From Sanguinoderma infundibulare (taxonomy: Eukaryota; Basidiomycota; Agaricomycetes; Polyporales; Polyporaceae): a stretch of 64,000 nucleotides of DNA. The position numbers and the translations under genes were made by a program. The stretch lies in contig JAVLRN010000001.1 in NCBI GenBank assembly GCA_032821775.1, forward strand, positions 1,116,001 through 1,180,000, written 5' to 3'. The notes beneath the pieces are model-generated. The model had not been told where the DNA came from, searched no databases, and saw nothing but the letters and a program-made list of their open reading frames with translations. This document shows, piece after piece, positions 32,029 to 42,759 of the stretch (position 1 is the first letter of the stretch; each line of letters begins with the position of its first letter).

Positions 32029-33325
32029 TCACGCCTTGGCCGGCTGCACCGCCGCCCAGCAAACCTTGCTAGGCTGCGGGCGGGGCACACGGCCCGGGCA
32101 GCCGAGCGAGTACCCGAGTCCCGTCAAGAGCATGTCGTAGCTCCAGTCCATCGCCGTCCACAGCCTGCGGTCGCTCACCCCGAGGTAGACCGCGTTCTGC
32201 CAAAGCCCGACGACGGTGCCGATCATGCCCATGATCGCGCCGTACGTGTACCGCGCCGCGAGCCGCCGGCCGGTCTCGAGGATGTAGTGCGGGTTTCGAG
32301 GCGCCGGGTTCTCCGGCGTGGCGAAGGTGAAGGCGGGCTTCTGGATGGGCACGAGCTGGTCCATGAGCCAGGTGACCTTGTGGACGTACATCGTCTGGAG
32401 CAGGAAGAGGAACGACTCGGGGTGGGGGACTGCGAGCGGGACGAGGGGGAGGTTGATTTGTGTGCCGGGGACGCCGTGGCGGTCCACGACGGGCGTCTGG
32501 GTGAGGCTGCTTGGAGGGAGCTTGAACCATTTCGCACAGTGCATGGCGAGGACGAGGTTGTGGACCGGGACGAGCGACACCTTGCACCGGTCGCTCTCAG
32601 GTTTGCGAATGACGGGATGGGCGTGCTCGAGCTGCCAGATGGCGAGGACGTGGGTGGGGTAGATGGTGGGGAAGTGCTTGGAGGTGCGATGGGCGAGGTA
32701 GTCGGGGATGGTGACGTTCACTTCGTCAGGGAGTGCGGTGCGGTGACCCAAGCACGACCGGTCGACGTGTGCGGTCTTTACAACGTGCCACATCCTGTGG
32801 GATGGAGTGTTAGTCGGTGTACGAGTGGAACAAAGATGGGAAAACGCACGATTGGCCAGTGATTTCTAGGCCCTGCATGATGTAGTTGAAGTCGACTCCC
32901 GCTAAATCCGGGTGGCATGCGTCGATGTTCTCGCGTTCGAACGGGTGGGGCCAGACAGCAGGGGCAGGACGGCGGAGGAATCGAGGGAGGCTGAGCGTGT
33001 CAACCTTGGCCGTCGCCTGCTTGGGCGCGGAAGCGGGTGCGACAGCATCGACAACTTGGGCAGGGACGGAGGGTGCGCAACGGCGAGTGTCGGAGAGGGC
33101 TGAGTCGCCGTTGGTGGACTGGGCAAGGTGGGCGGCCTTGGTAGCGCGCCGCTGAGAGTTCTTGACCTTGAGAGGGAGTTGGCCGCTGACGATGCGTGCA
33201 CGTCTCCTGCTGCAGGCTTTGCGAGCTGAGACAAGGACTTCAGCTTTGACGGGAGAGAGGTTCTCGGCGTTCGAGCACTTCCTGGTCAGGAAACGCTTCC
33301 CGAGAGGCTGAGGGACCCTTGCCAT
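32029..33325 (-). CDS. Clp1-like protein (clamp-cell/sexual development regulator family)
   Basis: Two exons joined at about 32793/32852 encode roughly 410 residues. The first exon is basic (MARVPQPLGKRFLTRKCSNA, KACSRRRARIVSGQLPLKVK) and ends in DACHPDLAGVDFNYIMQGL. The second contains VSLVPVHNLVLAMHCAKW, GTQINLPLVPLAVPHPESF, LFLLQTMYVHKVTWLM, and the C-terminal block LWQNAVYLGVSDRRLWTAM followed by DWSYDMLLTGLGYSLGC. These blocks resemble the Clp1 family, which in Coprinopsis is needed for clamp cells and in Ustilago for growth after mating, acting downstream of homeodomain mating proteins. The basic N terminus would suit a nuclear protein. An in-frame ATG at 33364 would add 13 residues. 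Whether this is the orthologue or a paralogue cannot be told here. Confidence 0.68.
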
Positions 33326-34131
33326 GTCGATAGTAGTGGGGAGACGGTAGTAGGTAGAGAGCAACTGCAGGATGTTCGAAAGGCGTGCGGAAGCAGAGGG
33401 TAGTGAGGCTTTGGACGCAACATGGAGGCCGCTTATATAGGGATGGAGGAGGAGGGGATGGCTAAAGCGCTGCGCAACTCGATTGTAGAATTGCCATTCT
33501 TCGCCGGCGCCATTCCCGTGGGGCGATGTTTGGCGCGGTGGGCGTACCTTTGGCTATACCTGCCAAAAACGGTGAATTTCTGTGGGTGCCCGGGTCCCAT
33601 CCGCTTGATGGTCTGCAACTGAGACAATTTTCCATTGTTTGCTCATCCAGCGTGCTCACAATGCGGCACCTTGTGCTCCAGCGCATGTCCAAAAGGTGTT
33701 ACGCAAAGCACGCCGCCACGGACTGTGGCGCCCGGTGCTCACGTTGAAGAAGTCTCAGGTGGTCTCTCCGAGGCAGTTCATGGGGTTTAAATTCAACAAA
33801 GTTATCTTGCACCGAGAATCCGAGAATGCGCAGCGAGCACCCTCGCCGCTTTGCTCATTAACAGGGGTATTCGATCAGCAATAGGCTTTGACGAACGGTT
33901 TGGCTGATTCGACTGAAAGCGCTTGCACCTGGATTCGAAAGGGGTGGAGGTGGAAGCGACTCTCAAGCAAAGGCTGCATCTATCCGAACAATCAATAGCT
34001 TAGTGCCCATACAGACCGATTTGAAACAGCGATACAGCCGATTGCTTGAAAGTCCACGTGCGAATGTTTCCTGGGGATAGTACAACATTAGATTATTCGT
34101 AGAGTATATACCATGTCCTTTCTCGATCCAA
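33326..34131. other. Intergenic, nothing supported
   Basis: The left part is the promoter of the Clp1-like gene, with a TATA-like tatataggg on the plus strand near 33434 that reads ctatata on the minus strand, about 105 bp upstream of its start. I see no gene or repeat in the rest. Confidence 0.45.
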
Positions 34132-35313
34132 TCAATGTGACCCTGGCCATCCAAAATCAAGAACCATAGCGAATCCGAACTCCCGCAGGTCATACTCCCG
34201 ACGGAACCACGGTTGAGGTGAGGGGGGAGGGGTGATGACAGCGGGCTTCTTTGCGTCTGACGCAGCAAGATCCTCGACGCTCGGGATCAGCGTCGACGTG
34301 GGTGTTGGAGACGTGGTAACGTCGGGTTCGGTTGATGATGTATTGACGCTGGACGGGGCTGACGTACGTTTGAGTGCGCGAAACATATCCCAGATATAAA
34401 ACCGCCGATCCGGCTGGCTCTCGAGGACGGATGTTGCAGGGCTTGTTGCGTTGGCTTGTAGATCCCCGAGGACCTCCGCGCATGCAGCCGAAACGGCGGC
34501 ACCCTCACCTTCAACCTCTTCGCACTCCCGCTTCTCCCTCTCCCTCTCTGCCGCCATCTCCTTCTCCAGACTTTCTTTCAGTCGCACCACGCTGAGCTCC
34601 TCCCATTTGGTGGTGTTGAAGGGGGCGAAAAACCCGTTGGAGAGATCGCACCAGCACCGGTCCGCGACCGGGATTGTCGTTGGCTCCTTCTCCTCCGGTA
34701 GATTCGGCATCATAAGGTGAAGTGCGTCGGCGAACGTCGTGACGTTCTCCGACCATGGTCGTACGAGCGGGGTGTCGATCGGGATGGGAGGCCAGTAACA
34801 TGTGGACATGAACATCGCGGTGAGTAGGACCATGCAGTAAAAACTAAAGAATGCGAGGTGAGTGGACTACCAAACATTCAAAGAAGGGGCTGACCATGGT
34901 CGCGCGTGCATCGTAGTTGAGAAAAGGAAGAGCAACAGAAAGTACGGCGGCGCGATCGGCATCGGCAACAAGACCAGGGGAAGGTACCATCTTGTGCACC
35001 TTTGAGAAGTTGTTAATCCTTCATCCAAGACATGTTGTGTAACACAAGCTGCTCACCACATTTTGCAGGAGTAAGACAGAGGATGCGGTTTGCGCCCAAT
35101 TATTAGCAGGAGTCACGTTGCCAGCGATGCTTTGCGTGAGGGTGGGTATATCGTAAGCCTGTTGAAGGTGCTCCAATAGCACGGTGAGGAGGGGGAGTGT
35201 TTGTCCTAAGCCTGGACAGAGGGACGACGGTAAGCTCGAGGCCGCTAGGCTGCCGTCACGTAAGCGCGCGTTTCCCGCAGAGGGCGCTTGCTCTGAGGAC
35301 GCGTCGAAAGTGA
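34132..35313 (-). CDS. Unrecognised conserved-looking protein, 5' end and one splice unresolved
   Basis: I do not recognise this gene. The coding stretches are clear by composition. An upstream exon (about 35090-35313) reads GNARLRDGSLAASSLPSSLC and LLTVLLEHLQQAYDIPTLTQ. It is joined by a normal intron to VHKMVPSPGLVADADRAAV and LPFLNYDARATM. The final exon (34132 to about 34860) reads YCMVLLTAMFMSTCYWPP, CWCDLSNGFFAPFNTTKWEE, a Lys/Glu-rich helix (RLKESLEKEMAAEREREKRE), a Ser/Thr/Pro linker and ends WFRREYDLREFGFAMVLDF. No start codon is found in the first exon, so a further 5' exon is expected, near the p23 promoter. The junction between DARATM and YCMVLL does not fit a canonical intron in frame. 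It may be frame-broken or two units. Confidence 0.45.
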
Positions 35314-35477
35314 CTTAAAAGTGACGCGGGGGATGCGCGTCGCCCGCGAAGCGCCCTGAGATTCTCCTCGATTCGAGAGCTTTCCTCGAACCGTCACTGC
35401 AGCACGCCTTTATTTCCCCTCACCGCGCACATCGCCCAGCACATCGCCAACGACATCCAGAATCTCCAGAATCCAAA

Positions 35478-36443
35478 ATGACGCTTCATCCCGAGGTCCT
35501 GTGGGCACAGCGCAGCTCCGAAATCGATGAGAAGAAAGTGAGCGATCTCAATTATACGCGCTTTCCCCCTTTGAGTGTCTTTATACTGACCGTGAATGTC
35601 TTATCCGGTGGCGTTGGGCTTGTTGTAGAACATCTTGTATGCCACCGTAAATCTGCCGGACATCAAGTCCGAAACGCTTGCGTACAACCTCACGCCAACA
35701 TCGATCTCATTCAAGGCGAAGGCGGGCAAGTGAGTGCATCTTCTGTCGTAAAAATGCTTGGCGCGACGGGCGCACGCGTACTGACGCGTTTTTGCCGCAT
35801 CTCCGCAGCGCTGACAAGGGCATCGAAGAGAAGGACTACGAGTTCTCGATCGACTTGTTCGCGGAGGTCGACCCAGAGGTGCGCACCCCACGCCTCTTTC
35901 TCTATCGGACACCTGCATTTACGAACACGGTTGAATTCGCGCGCAGGCGTCTTCACAGAAGCTCACGTCTCGCTCGCTCCAGCTCCTTCTCCGCAAGAAG
36001 GAGCTGAAGGCCGAGTACTGGCCACGCCTGACAAAGGAGAAAGTCCGGAACGCGTTCATCAAGACCGACTTCTCCAAATGGGTCGACGAGGACGAGCAAG
36101 ACGGCGAAAAGGCCGCCCTTGACGAGGACTTTGACATGGGCGGCATGGGTGGTATGGGCGGTATGGGTGGTATGGGCGGTATGGGTATGCCAGGGATGGG
36201 CGGCATGGGTGGCATGGGCGACATCGAGTCGGTATGTTCGCCCGTACACAACGCTGGTTCTGAGATGACGGACACGGTACTCATTGCAAAATATTTCCTG
36301 CTTTACAGATGCTCAAGTCTATGGGCGGCGGTGCGGGCGATTTTAATCCCGATGCGGCTGGCCCTTCAGGCGCGGAAGTCGATGAGGACGACTCGGACGA
36401 TGATGGCCCGCCGCCACTCGAGGAGGTGGAGCCCAAGGCATGA
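35478..36443 (+). CDS. SBA1: p23/Sba1 Hsp90 co-chaperone
   Basis: Five exons (35478-35537, 35629-35729, 35809-35878, 35947-36231, 36309-36443) encode 216 residues. The protein binds the ATP-bound closed form of Hsp90 and slows ATP hydrolysis, aiding client maturation in cytosol and nucleus. The CS domain is complete: MTLHPEVLWAQRSSEIDEKK, ILYATVNLPDIKSETLAYNL, then SISFKAKAG, FSIDLFAEVDPE, SLQLLLRKKELKAEYWPRL and the diagnostic KTDFSKWVDEDEQD. The tail is a run of Gly-Gly-Met triplets (about 36136-36222) and an acidic end (DEDDSDDDGPPPLEEVEPKA). The Gly/Met-rich tail occurs in other fungal p23 proteins; here it is perfectly periodic. All splice phases close. Confidence 0.93.
36136..36222 (+). 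repeat. GGM-encoding minisatellite in the p23 tail
   Basis: A 9-bp period (ggcggtatg and variants) is repeated about nine times in frame, encoding Gly-Gly-Met, with one MPGM interruption. It lies in the disordered tail, so length change would leave the CS domain untouched. Confidence 0.85.
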
Positions 36444-36757
36444 TGGTGTCAGCCTCGTGACCGTAACGCAGCGAACGAAGCAGACGTACACGGAAAGGAC
36501 GTGCGCAGTTTACCGGACTGACGGTTTGTATTAAACTTCACTGGTGCTACGATGTAATGTGGTTCAATACCGCGTCCACATGTAGCTAACCCATCACGGG
36601 TCTAGTGCATACAATCAATGGCATCTATTCGTACAACTACCGGCCCTACACTGGTTGTTGAACCCAGCGCTGCTCACGATACAATAGGGACGTCTAGTTC
36701 CTCCAGGTTGACTGGGTGCTCGAACAGCAAACGAAAATGCGTCCTCCGTGGTCTCAT
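36444..36757. other. Intergenic between convergent 3' ends
   Basis: This is the 3' flank of the p23 gene and of methyltransferase-like copy 1. Nothing else is visible. Confidence 0.5.
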
Positions 36758-37864
36758 CTACAGCCTCGTGACGCACCATGTCAAGACCCAAAACTGGGCC
36801 CCCTCATTCACGGGTTTCAGATCGTTCCTCTCCAGCTCCGTCACGTTCGCGTCGACACGAATCGTGCCAGGAGGGAACACCCCCTCCCACAGCTCCCTCC
36901 AACTCTCAGGCGAGTGGCAGAACATCTGCTTCCCATGCGAGTTCAGCACCCCTGCCTCTACCCGAAAGCCCTTCTCCGCCCTCCCGCTCTGCAGCCCGAA
37001 GATGATAGATCCTGGCTCGGGCGAGAGCAGCCCCGCAAGCGACTGCGCGAGCTGCACCTGCTCCTCCTCGCTGAACAGGTGGAAAACGGCGGAGATGTGG
37101 ATCGCAGAGACGTGTCCCAGCAGCGGGTTGAGCGAGGTGAGCGTCGCGAGGTCCGGACGCGGAGTGGCGGGCACGGAAGTGAACGGCGAAACACGTTCAA
37201 GATGGGTGGGGTTGAAGACGTCTCCTGCGAAGAAGCGCGCCGGGAAGGTCTCCTGGGTCGTGCCAAAGAGCTTGTGGCCGAAGTCCCAGAACTCTGCGAC
37301 GGCGACTTGACTGTGAGTGCTTCGTTACCATCGGAATAGTTAAAGACACACACTCACCGGGGTGAATGTCGGTAGCGACGCAGTTCTCGACTGGGAAGCC
37401 GTCGGAGACTGCCTTCCTGATGTCGTTTCCGACTGCCGCAGACCTCTTAATGAGCGGGGAAGTACACCATCACAAACGCAAGGGACTTACGGCAGCAGCC
37501 GACATCGACGAGGATGGCTCCGTCCCGCTCCCGTCCGAGCTTGAGTAGAGCGTTGTATCCGGGGACACCGGGTGAGAGCGTCATCCTTTGTTAACCCAGC
37601 GTTAGATACTCACGCTTTTCTACAAAGTGGTGCGACAAACACTTACTTCATGAAATGGAACCGCTTGATGCAGGGGTATGGGTGCACGTCGAACGCCTCC
37701 GCCCGGACGTTCAAGATGTGTTCCTTGAGGGCGTTGGCATCCTTGATCCCCGTCTGCTCGCTCACGAAGGCCAACTCCTCCTTGGTGATGGAGGAGTACG
37801 ACGCTTGCAACAAGAGGTCGCGCTCCCCGGGCTTCGCAGCACCGTTTGTGGGTGATACAGTCAT
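36758..37864 (-). CDS. Methyltransferase-like protein, array copy 1
   Basis: Four or five exons encode about 280 residues of a class I SAM-dependent methyltransferase fold. The N-terminal exon reads MTVSPTNGAAKPGERDLLLQ and SITKEELAFVSEQTGIKD, ending YPCIKRFHFMK. The SAM-binding loop is split by an intron as ILVDVGCC / VGNDIRKAVSDGFP. Later blocks are EFWDFGHKLFGTTQETFPAR, FFAGDVFNPTHL, GHVSAIHISAVFHLFSEEEQ, AGLLSPEPGSIIFG and the end FWVLTWCVTRL. The motif order resembles AusD-type methyltransferases of fungal terpenoid pathways, which is an inference from memory of the family. It is the most diverged of the four paralogues in the array (its first exon in particular) and lies furthest left. 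The substrate is unknown. Confidence 0.72.
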
Positions 37865-38823
37865 GATCCGTAAGAATGGCGGCGATCGCGAGACGGTGGA
37901 GGGGTGGAGGTGCGTCCGTTCCTGAGCACAATCGCGCCCTTTTGAGTTCCTCGCTCATCAGACCCCCAGAATGTCATTTCAGTAGGTTTGATGTGATCAA
38001 TGCGGCGGTCGACTGCGAACCGACGTCGCGTACACAGAATCAACGTTGCTGCGAACGTTGGCACTTGTCCGAAATTCAGGCTCAGCTGACGTTTCTGTGC
38101 ACGTACGGGAGGGTATTCGAGGTAGCCAAGATCGTGCGATACGTTCGCATCGGACCATGTCGCTCGTGAAGCCTGGCACGGGGCAGGGGAGGTACGTTCG
38201 TTCTTGTGTATAAGTACGTCATCGATATCTCGATACTTACTTAGTAGGAATGAGGTTAGTCCCAGCTTCGGGTCCGCGCGCCACTGATGTCCACTCGAGG
38301 AGATCGCAGTATGTTCACTCGTCCCTGGGGCCTGTGGGTGCTATACCAAAGAGTTCAATGTAACGATACTGATTTCACTTACAGTTCCCACTACGATAGT
38401 GAACGCCGCGATTCCAAATCAATGTTTGCCACTGGGATCAGCAATCAACCGGTCACACGCATTCTGGCAGACTGTGTCGGCGGAGCAATATTGTTGGAAT
38501 ACTTCGTGGCAGACTGACGATGTACGTCCATAGTCCAATTCGGCCAATTCTTCGGATGCCTGTCAATTGTCCGACTCCCACTGACCTGAGGTTACAAACG
38601 ACATTTTACAGACGACTGATTGCTATCTCAAACGACGACACAAGCAGATAGCGGAACATCTCGTCGTAGTTGAATACCGAGTAAGCTATATTCGTACAAC
38701 CATCCTGCGAAAGAAGGCGACATGTCAGCCCACCTCCATCACCGCCAGTGATTGTACGCACGTTGAGATGCTCATCTAGCACTAACCCCAGCCGATCAAC
38801 TATAGCGCCGCGTTGCCGTTCGC
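37865..38823. other. Intergenic between methyltransferase-like copies 1 and 2
   Basis: Nothing codes convincingly here. The right end carries the 3' flank of copy 2, including a block around 38780-38823 (agcactaaccccagccgatc) that recurs after copies 3 (42716-42759) and 4 (about 44366-44408). This shows that the duplicated unit extends past the stop codon. Confidence 0.5.
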
Positions 38824-39964
38824 TCAAAGGCGGGTGACGGACCACGACAGGAAGTAAAACTTCGTTTCCTCCGAAACAGGGCGTCCGAGGTCGCTCGCCT
38901 TGATCTCCTTGAGGGCCGCCTCGACCTTCACCGTCCCCTTCTCGAAGACTTGTCCATCCCACAGCTCGATCCAGCTCTCGGGGCAGTGACAGAACATCGA
39001 GATGCTGCGCTCGCCCAGCACCTCCGTGATCGGCCCTTTCTCTTGACGGCCGCCGTGCGCGCCCAGGATCATCGAACCCGGTTCGGGCGAGAGAAGTCCG
39101 GCGAGGGACTTGGCGACCTGAAACTGCTTCTCCTCGTCGAAGAGGTGGAAGAAGGACGACGCGTGAATGGCGGAGACGTGCCCGCGGAGCGAGTTGAGCG
39201 TCTTGATGGTGGAAAGGTCCGGACGAGGGTCGCTCGGTGAGCTGTAGAGTGGACCCGTCGCCTCGAGGAACGCGGATTCAAAGGCGTCCCCGGCGATGAA
39301 ACGAATGGGGCACGTCTCTGCAGTAGACTTGAAGAGCTTGTGTCCGAGATCCCAGAACTCTAGTCCGGTGTTAGCGGTGCGGCAATCTGCCAATCGACGG
39401 GAGCCAAGACGTACCTGGGACCAAGTCGGAGGCGATAGCCCCTTCCTTCGGGAAGCCATCGAGGACGACCTTCCTGATGTCGTTTCCAACTGAAATCGCC
39501 CGGTCAGTTCACTATGGCGGGAAGGAAGGAGGCATGAATTGTTACAGCAGCATCCTATGTCGAGGAAGATCGGGTCCTTGCGTTCTTTTCCCAGAGCCAA
39601 GAGGCGTTGGTATGCCGGAAGACGCGCGACCTTCATCCTGTGTGTGAGATGATGTCAAGGGAGACCTAATCGGGGGGTAACACCTTACTGTATGAAGGCA
39701 AAACGCCGTATGCAAGGATAGGGACAGACCTGGATCCCCAAAAGTCTGCATGATCAACACGGCAAACAGGTAAAAGCTGAACCTTACCGCATAAGCTTCG
39801 GCTTGGACGGCGAGGATGTGCTTCTTGAGCTCTTCTTCGTCCTGGATCCCCGTTTCGGCTTTCATGAACGCAAGCCCCTGCTCGTCAATGTTGTACAAGG
39901 TTTCGTCGAGTGGATACGCGCGGGCGACCTCCTTCTCGACTTCAGCCTGCGTCTTTGAGGACAT
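38824..39964 (-). CDS. Methyltransferase-like protein, array copy 2
   Basis: Five exons with the same boundaries as its neighbours encode about 290 residues. It starts MSSKTQAEVEKEVARAYPLD, then TLYNIDEQGLAFMKAETGIQ, a small exon YPCIRRFAFIQ, MKVARLPAYQRLLALGKERK and DPIFLDIGCC / VGNDIRKVVLDGFPKEG (SAM loop split by intron). It continues EFWDLGHKLFKSTAETCPIR, FIAGDAFESAFL, GHVSAIHASSFFHLFDEEKQ, AGLLSPEPGSMILGAHGGRQ, MFCHCPESWIELWDGQVF and ends YFLSWSVTRL. The frame is intact. Its exon 3-intron-exon 4 region (39296-39540) is almost identical to 43238-43500 in copy 3, introns included, indicating a recent duplication or gene conversion. A TATA-centred promoter block lies about 95 bp upstream. 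Confidence 0.75.
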
Positions 39965-40441
39965 TGTGTTGCGATGCAGTGGGCGTTCACAGACGACGAC
40001 GAAGATCAGGCGGATTCGCTGGACTGGTGGGAAGCTATGCGGGCTTGGTAGACTGGCATATATACGACAGCGCTATCTTTCCAGATTGAAGCATTTTTGG
40101 AAAGGGTTGTCTATTCTGTTGGATAACGTAAGCAAATGAGTACCACCGGTTGACATCTATCGCAGAAACTGTCTGACGGTCTGACACGACGTTCACACTG
40201 CGGATCGGCCCAGATATTCTCGGAGACAATGAGGAGAAAAGTTAGAATTGGTACCGGATATTCATCAGATAGTCGCGCAGAAAATGTCGCGAATAAGTGG
40301 AGCATAGTTAGAGTATTCACCTCCTTTTCTCCACCTTTTCAGCCCGGCGCTTGGCGCGAGCGACCTTTTCGGGCCCCTCCGATTGCCTTATTGGTACTGG
40401 TTCCGGACTCGTTTTATGGCCAGAAATAATACGAAAAGTCT
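39965..40441. other. Promoter of copy 2 and 3' flank of the complex I-like gene
   Basis: The left part carries the TATA block at 40054-40080. To the right, minus-strand frames after the complex I-like stop read a basic stretch (EKVARAKRRAEKVEKRR near 40330-40380) that might be a lost terminal exon of some gene. I could not join it in frame. Confidence 0.4.
40054..40080 (-). promoter_or_regulatory. Conserved TATA-centred promoter block of copy 2
   Basis: The plus-strand text GGCATATATACGACAGCG recurs upstream of copy 3 (44006-44026, GGTATATGTACGACGGTGG) and copy 4 (45662-45680, GGTATATGTACGACAGCG). Each lies about 95-115 bp from its start codon. The TATA core plus the adjoining ACGACRG is the best-conserved part of the upstream sequences. 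Confidence 0.6.
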
Positions 40442-41466
40442 CTATTGAATGTGTGATACATGGGCGACATCCTCCGAGCCCATGGAGGGTACATAATAAC
40501 TATATGAGGAATACTTGCGTGATGGATCTGCGAGCTCGTAGCGTACCTCAGTATAACCCTGTTTTGACAGATGAAGCATGAGTTGAGGGTATTTTCAAGA
40601 AGCCGGTTGGGCCTGAAGGTGGACAAGATTGAGGGATGATCCATACCGTAAGTGGGAAGTCCTTCCGAAGCGGGTGTCCCTCGAAGCCTGTAAAAGAAAC
40701 TGAAACCCCAAGGGCGCTATGAGAACAATGCATGTTCAAACAACTTGCTCGCTTCCGTTCACATACCGTAATCGGTGAGGATGCGGCGGCTGCAGTGGGG
40801 TCGGTCAGGTGTCAGGCAACTCGTACATGGCGATGATGGGGAACCAAACGCACAGGTCAGGGTGGTCCTTGAAGAACATGCCGAACAGGTCCAAAACCTC
40901 GCGCTCGTACCTGCACGAGGTGGTCAGTAGTCCGCACCTATGGCAAAGACGCGTACATCTGCAGCGCAACGCGGCACGCATTAGGTGACAGACAGGACAA
41001 GGACAACGCACCAGTCTGCGCCCCTGAAGACGGATGTCACGCTGGGGACAACGTTGACCTTGTTCACGTAGGTCTTGACCCGGATGCGTGTGCCGTGCTT
41101 CACGCTGAGGAGGTAGTAGGCGACCTCGAAGCGCTGGACATGCTCGGGGAAGTCGATGCCGCTGATGTCCATGCACGCCTTGAACCGGCACCGCGAGTGA
41201 TTGTGGAGGAAGGTGAGGACGGGGATGACGCCGGGAGGAGAAACGTAGAACGTGAGCTTGTCCTTGAGAGCGGAAAACTGCTGGACATACTTGGGTAGGC
41301 ATTGGATGGGGTAGGAGCCGTACGTGTGCAGCTTCTCGGCCGTCTTTGCGGACTTTGTGAAAGCCGGGTTGGGGGAAGTCGGCTCCGTGAAGGGGGACGT
41401 CGACGCTGTGTGTAGTGGGGTCCGGTTCGGTTGGACTTGGGTAGAAATGTGCGAGAGCAACCACAT
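40442..41466 (-). CDS. Diverged copy of complex I 30-kDa subunit (NDUFS3/NUO-30.4 family), altered C terminus
   Basis: The family forms part of the hydrophilic arm of mitochondrial NADH:ubiquinone oxidoreductase near the quinone site. Recognisable blocks are AEKLHTYGSYPIQCLPKYVQ, KDKLTFYVSPPGVIPVLTFL, RFEVAYYLLSVKHGTRIRVK, VPSVTSVFRGADW, an intron, YEREVLDLFGMFFKDHPDL, RRILTDYGF and EGHPLRKDFPLT, then GYTEVRY. Instead of the usual acidic/basic continuation and the conserved LTQAFRNF end, the frame reads ELADPSRKYSSYS and stops at 40442. A normally conserved Trp in YEREVWD is Leu here. The start is uncertain: ATG 41466 lies in what looks like intron sequence, and 5' exons may lie up to about 41920. 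It sits between copies 2 and 3 of the methyltransferase array, unlike an ordinary housekeeping locus. It could be a decaying duplicate or a specialised paralogue. Confidence 0.7.
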
Positions 41467-41539
41467 TCATACCTTTCGATGGCTTGGAAGAGTGAAGAGA
41501 TCGACAGGTAGTAAAACAATCACTTACCATGCGCGAGCA

Positions 41540-41923
41540 AAGCCAGCGTGCAGACCTTTTTTGCGGACTGCTGTCTTGTCACACCTGCTAGGATTGTGAA
41601 CCCACACACATGTCAGACACCCGGTAGGCAAATCGTACCCTCGCCCTGCGCAATAGCTCCGTGATCTTCGTGTGCTCCGCTCCCAACAGTAGGCGACCCT
41701 CTCGGAGGTCTCTTGCAGCCTGCTCCTCTACATGGCGCTGGATGGTCTTGCGGATCTGCGTACCAGCGAGCTTGATGTGAGCATGCTTGTGTGCTTCGAG
41801 CCGGCAAGGGCGACATGGGCATGGGTACCGCCGCTGGTGGAGTGGGACAGGGCTGGCAGGCATGGCAGACGAGATATATGCACGGAACATGGTGTATTGA
41901 AGGTGAGGGAGACGGTAGTACAT
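41540..41923 (-). CDS. Possible short gene or 5' exons of the complex I-like gene
   Basis: A coding-like minus-strand frame reads IKLAGTQIRKTIQRHVEEQA, then ARDLREGRLLLGAEHTKITE and LLRRA. It can be joined by a GT-AG intron (about 41585-41638) to RCDKTAVRKKGLHAGFARA, ending at a donor near 41530. The product is basic and helical and I do not recognise it. Because a good donor follows, it may be the leader exons of the complex I-like gene rather than a separate gene. Confidence 0.25.
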
Positions 41924-41972
41924 TTACAAGGACGCGAGCGCGACAAGTCCGAAGTTCTCGCAATTCCCACAA

Positions 41973-42759
41973 CGCGTCGACGCGTCTGTCACGTGGTCGG
42001 AATCCAAGTCCGGTCCGAGAAAAGTCTCTCCGGAACTGATTCGTAGATTATCTTGCGACTATCTAGGCTCAACTCTATCTATTCTCCACATCGTCAGGAG
42101 CATATTCTGGGGTGATGTGCAGTGTCAAATTTGCACCAAAGATAGAAGCTAGGTTACCAAGAAACAGACATGTGAGAGCTGCGATCTGCCAAAGAGGTAT
42201 GGTGACTCGGAGATGTGGGCGGCTAGAGGTTGAGAGGAAGTGGAAAGAACGTCAAAGAATTCTTTGCAGTCCAAGGTGCGGCTGGTCTTCGCCGCCGTGG
42301 CAGTGTTGCGCGCCGCGCTACAGTTCCCAAATGGTCGACTCAGTTCCGAAAGTTTGTAGTTCAACACCTAACCTGCGCGCATTCATCCTGTGAAATCAAC
42401 CAAGGCGACATCTGCTCCAAAGGAAGTTAAGCTCCACCTCATTGTGGGAGGAAACGGGGGGGCGCGCGGGAGGAGGGCGAACGGGGGGAAAGACGCTCGC
42501 GTTTGAACACTAATGAAGTAGACGCGTGAGGGACGATGCGTCGCGGGCGATACTAAATACACGAACATACAAGATTCTAAGACATAGTGTGCAACATAAG
42601 ACGGGAAAAGGCGGGAGTGACTCGGGCGCGAGCACAATACGAGCTGGCTGATGTAATATGATCTCCAACACCCATCGCTGTCAGCGGTATAACTCATGTT
42701 CAGATGCTCGTCCAGCACTAACCCCATCCGATCTCCTACAGCACTGCGGTGCTGCTTGC
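41973..42759. other. Intergenic, 3' flank of copy 3
   Basis: No gene is supported. The right end repeats the 3'-flank block found after copies 2 and 4 (agcactaaccccatccgatc at about 42716-42735). Confidence 0.5.
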
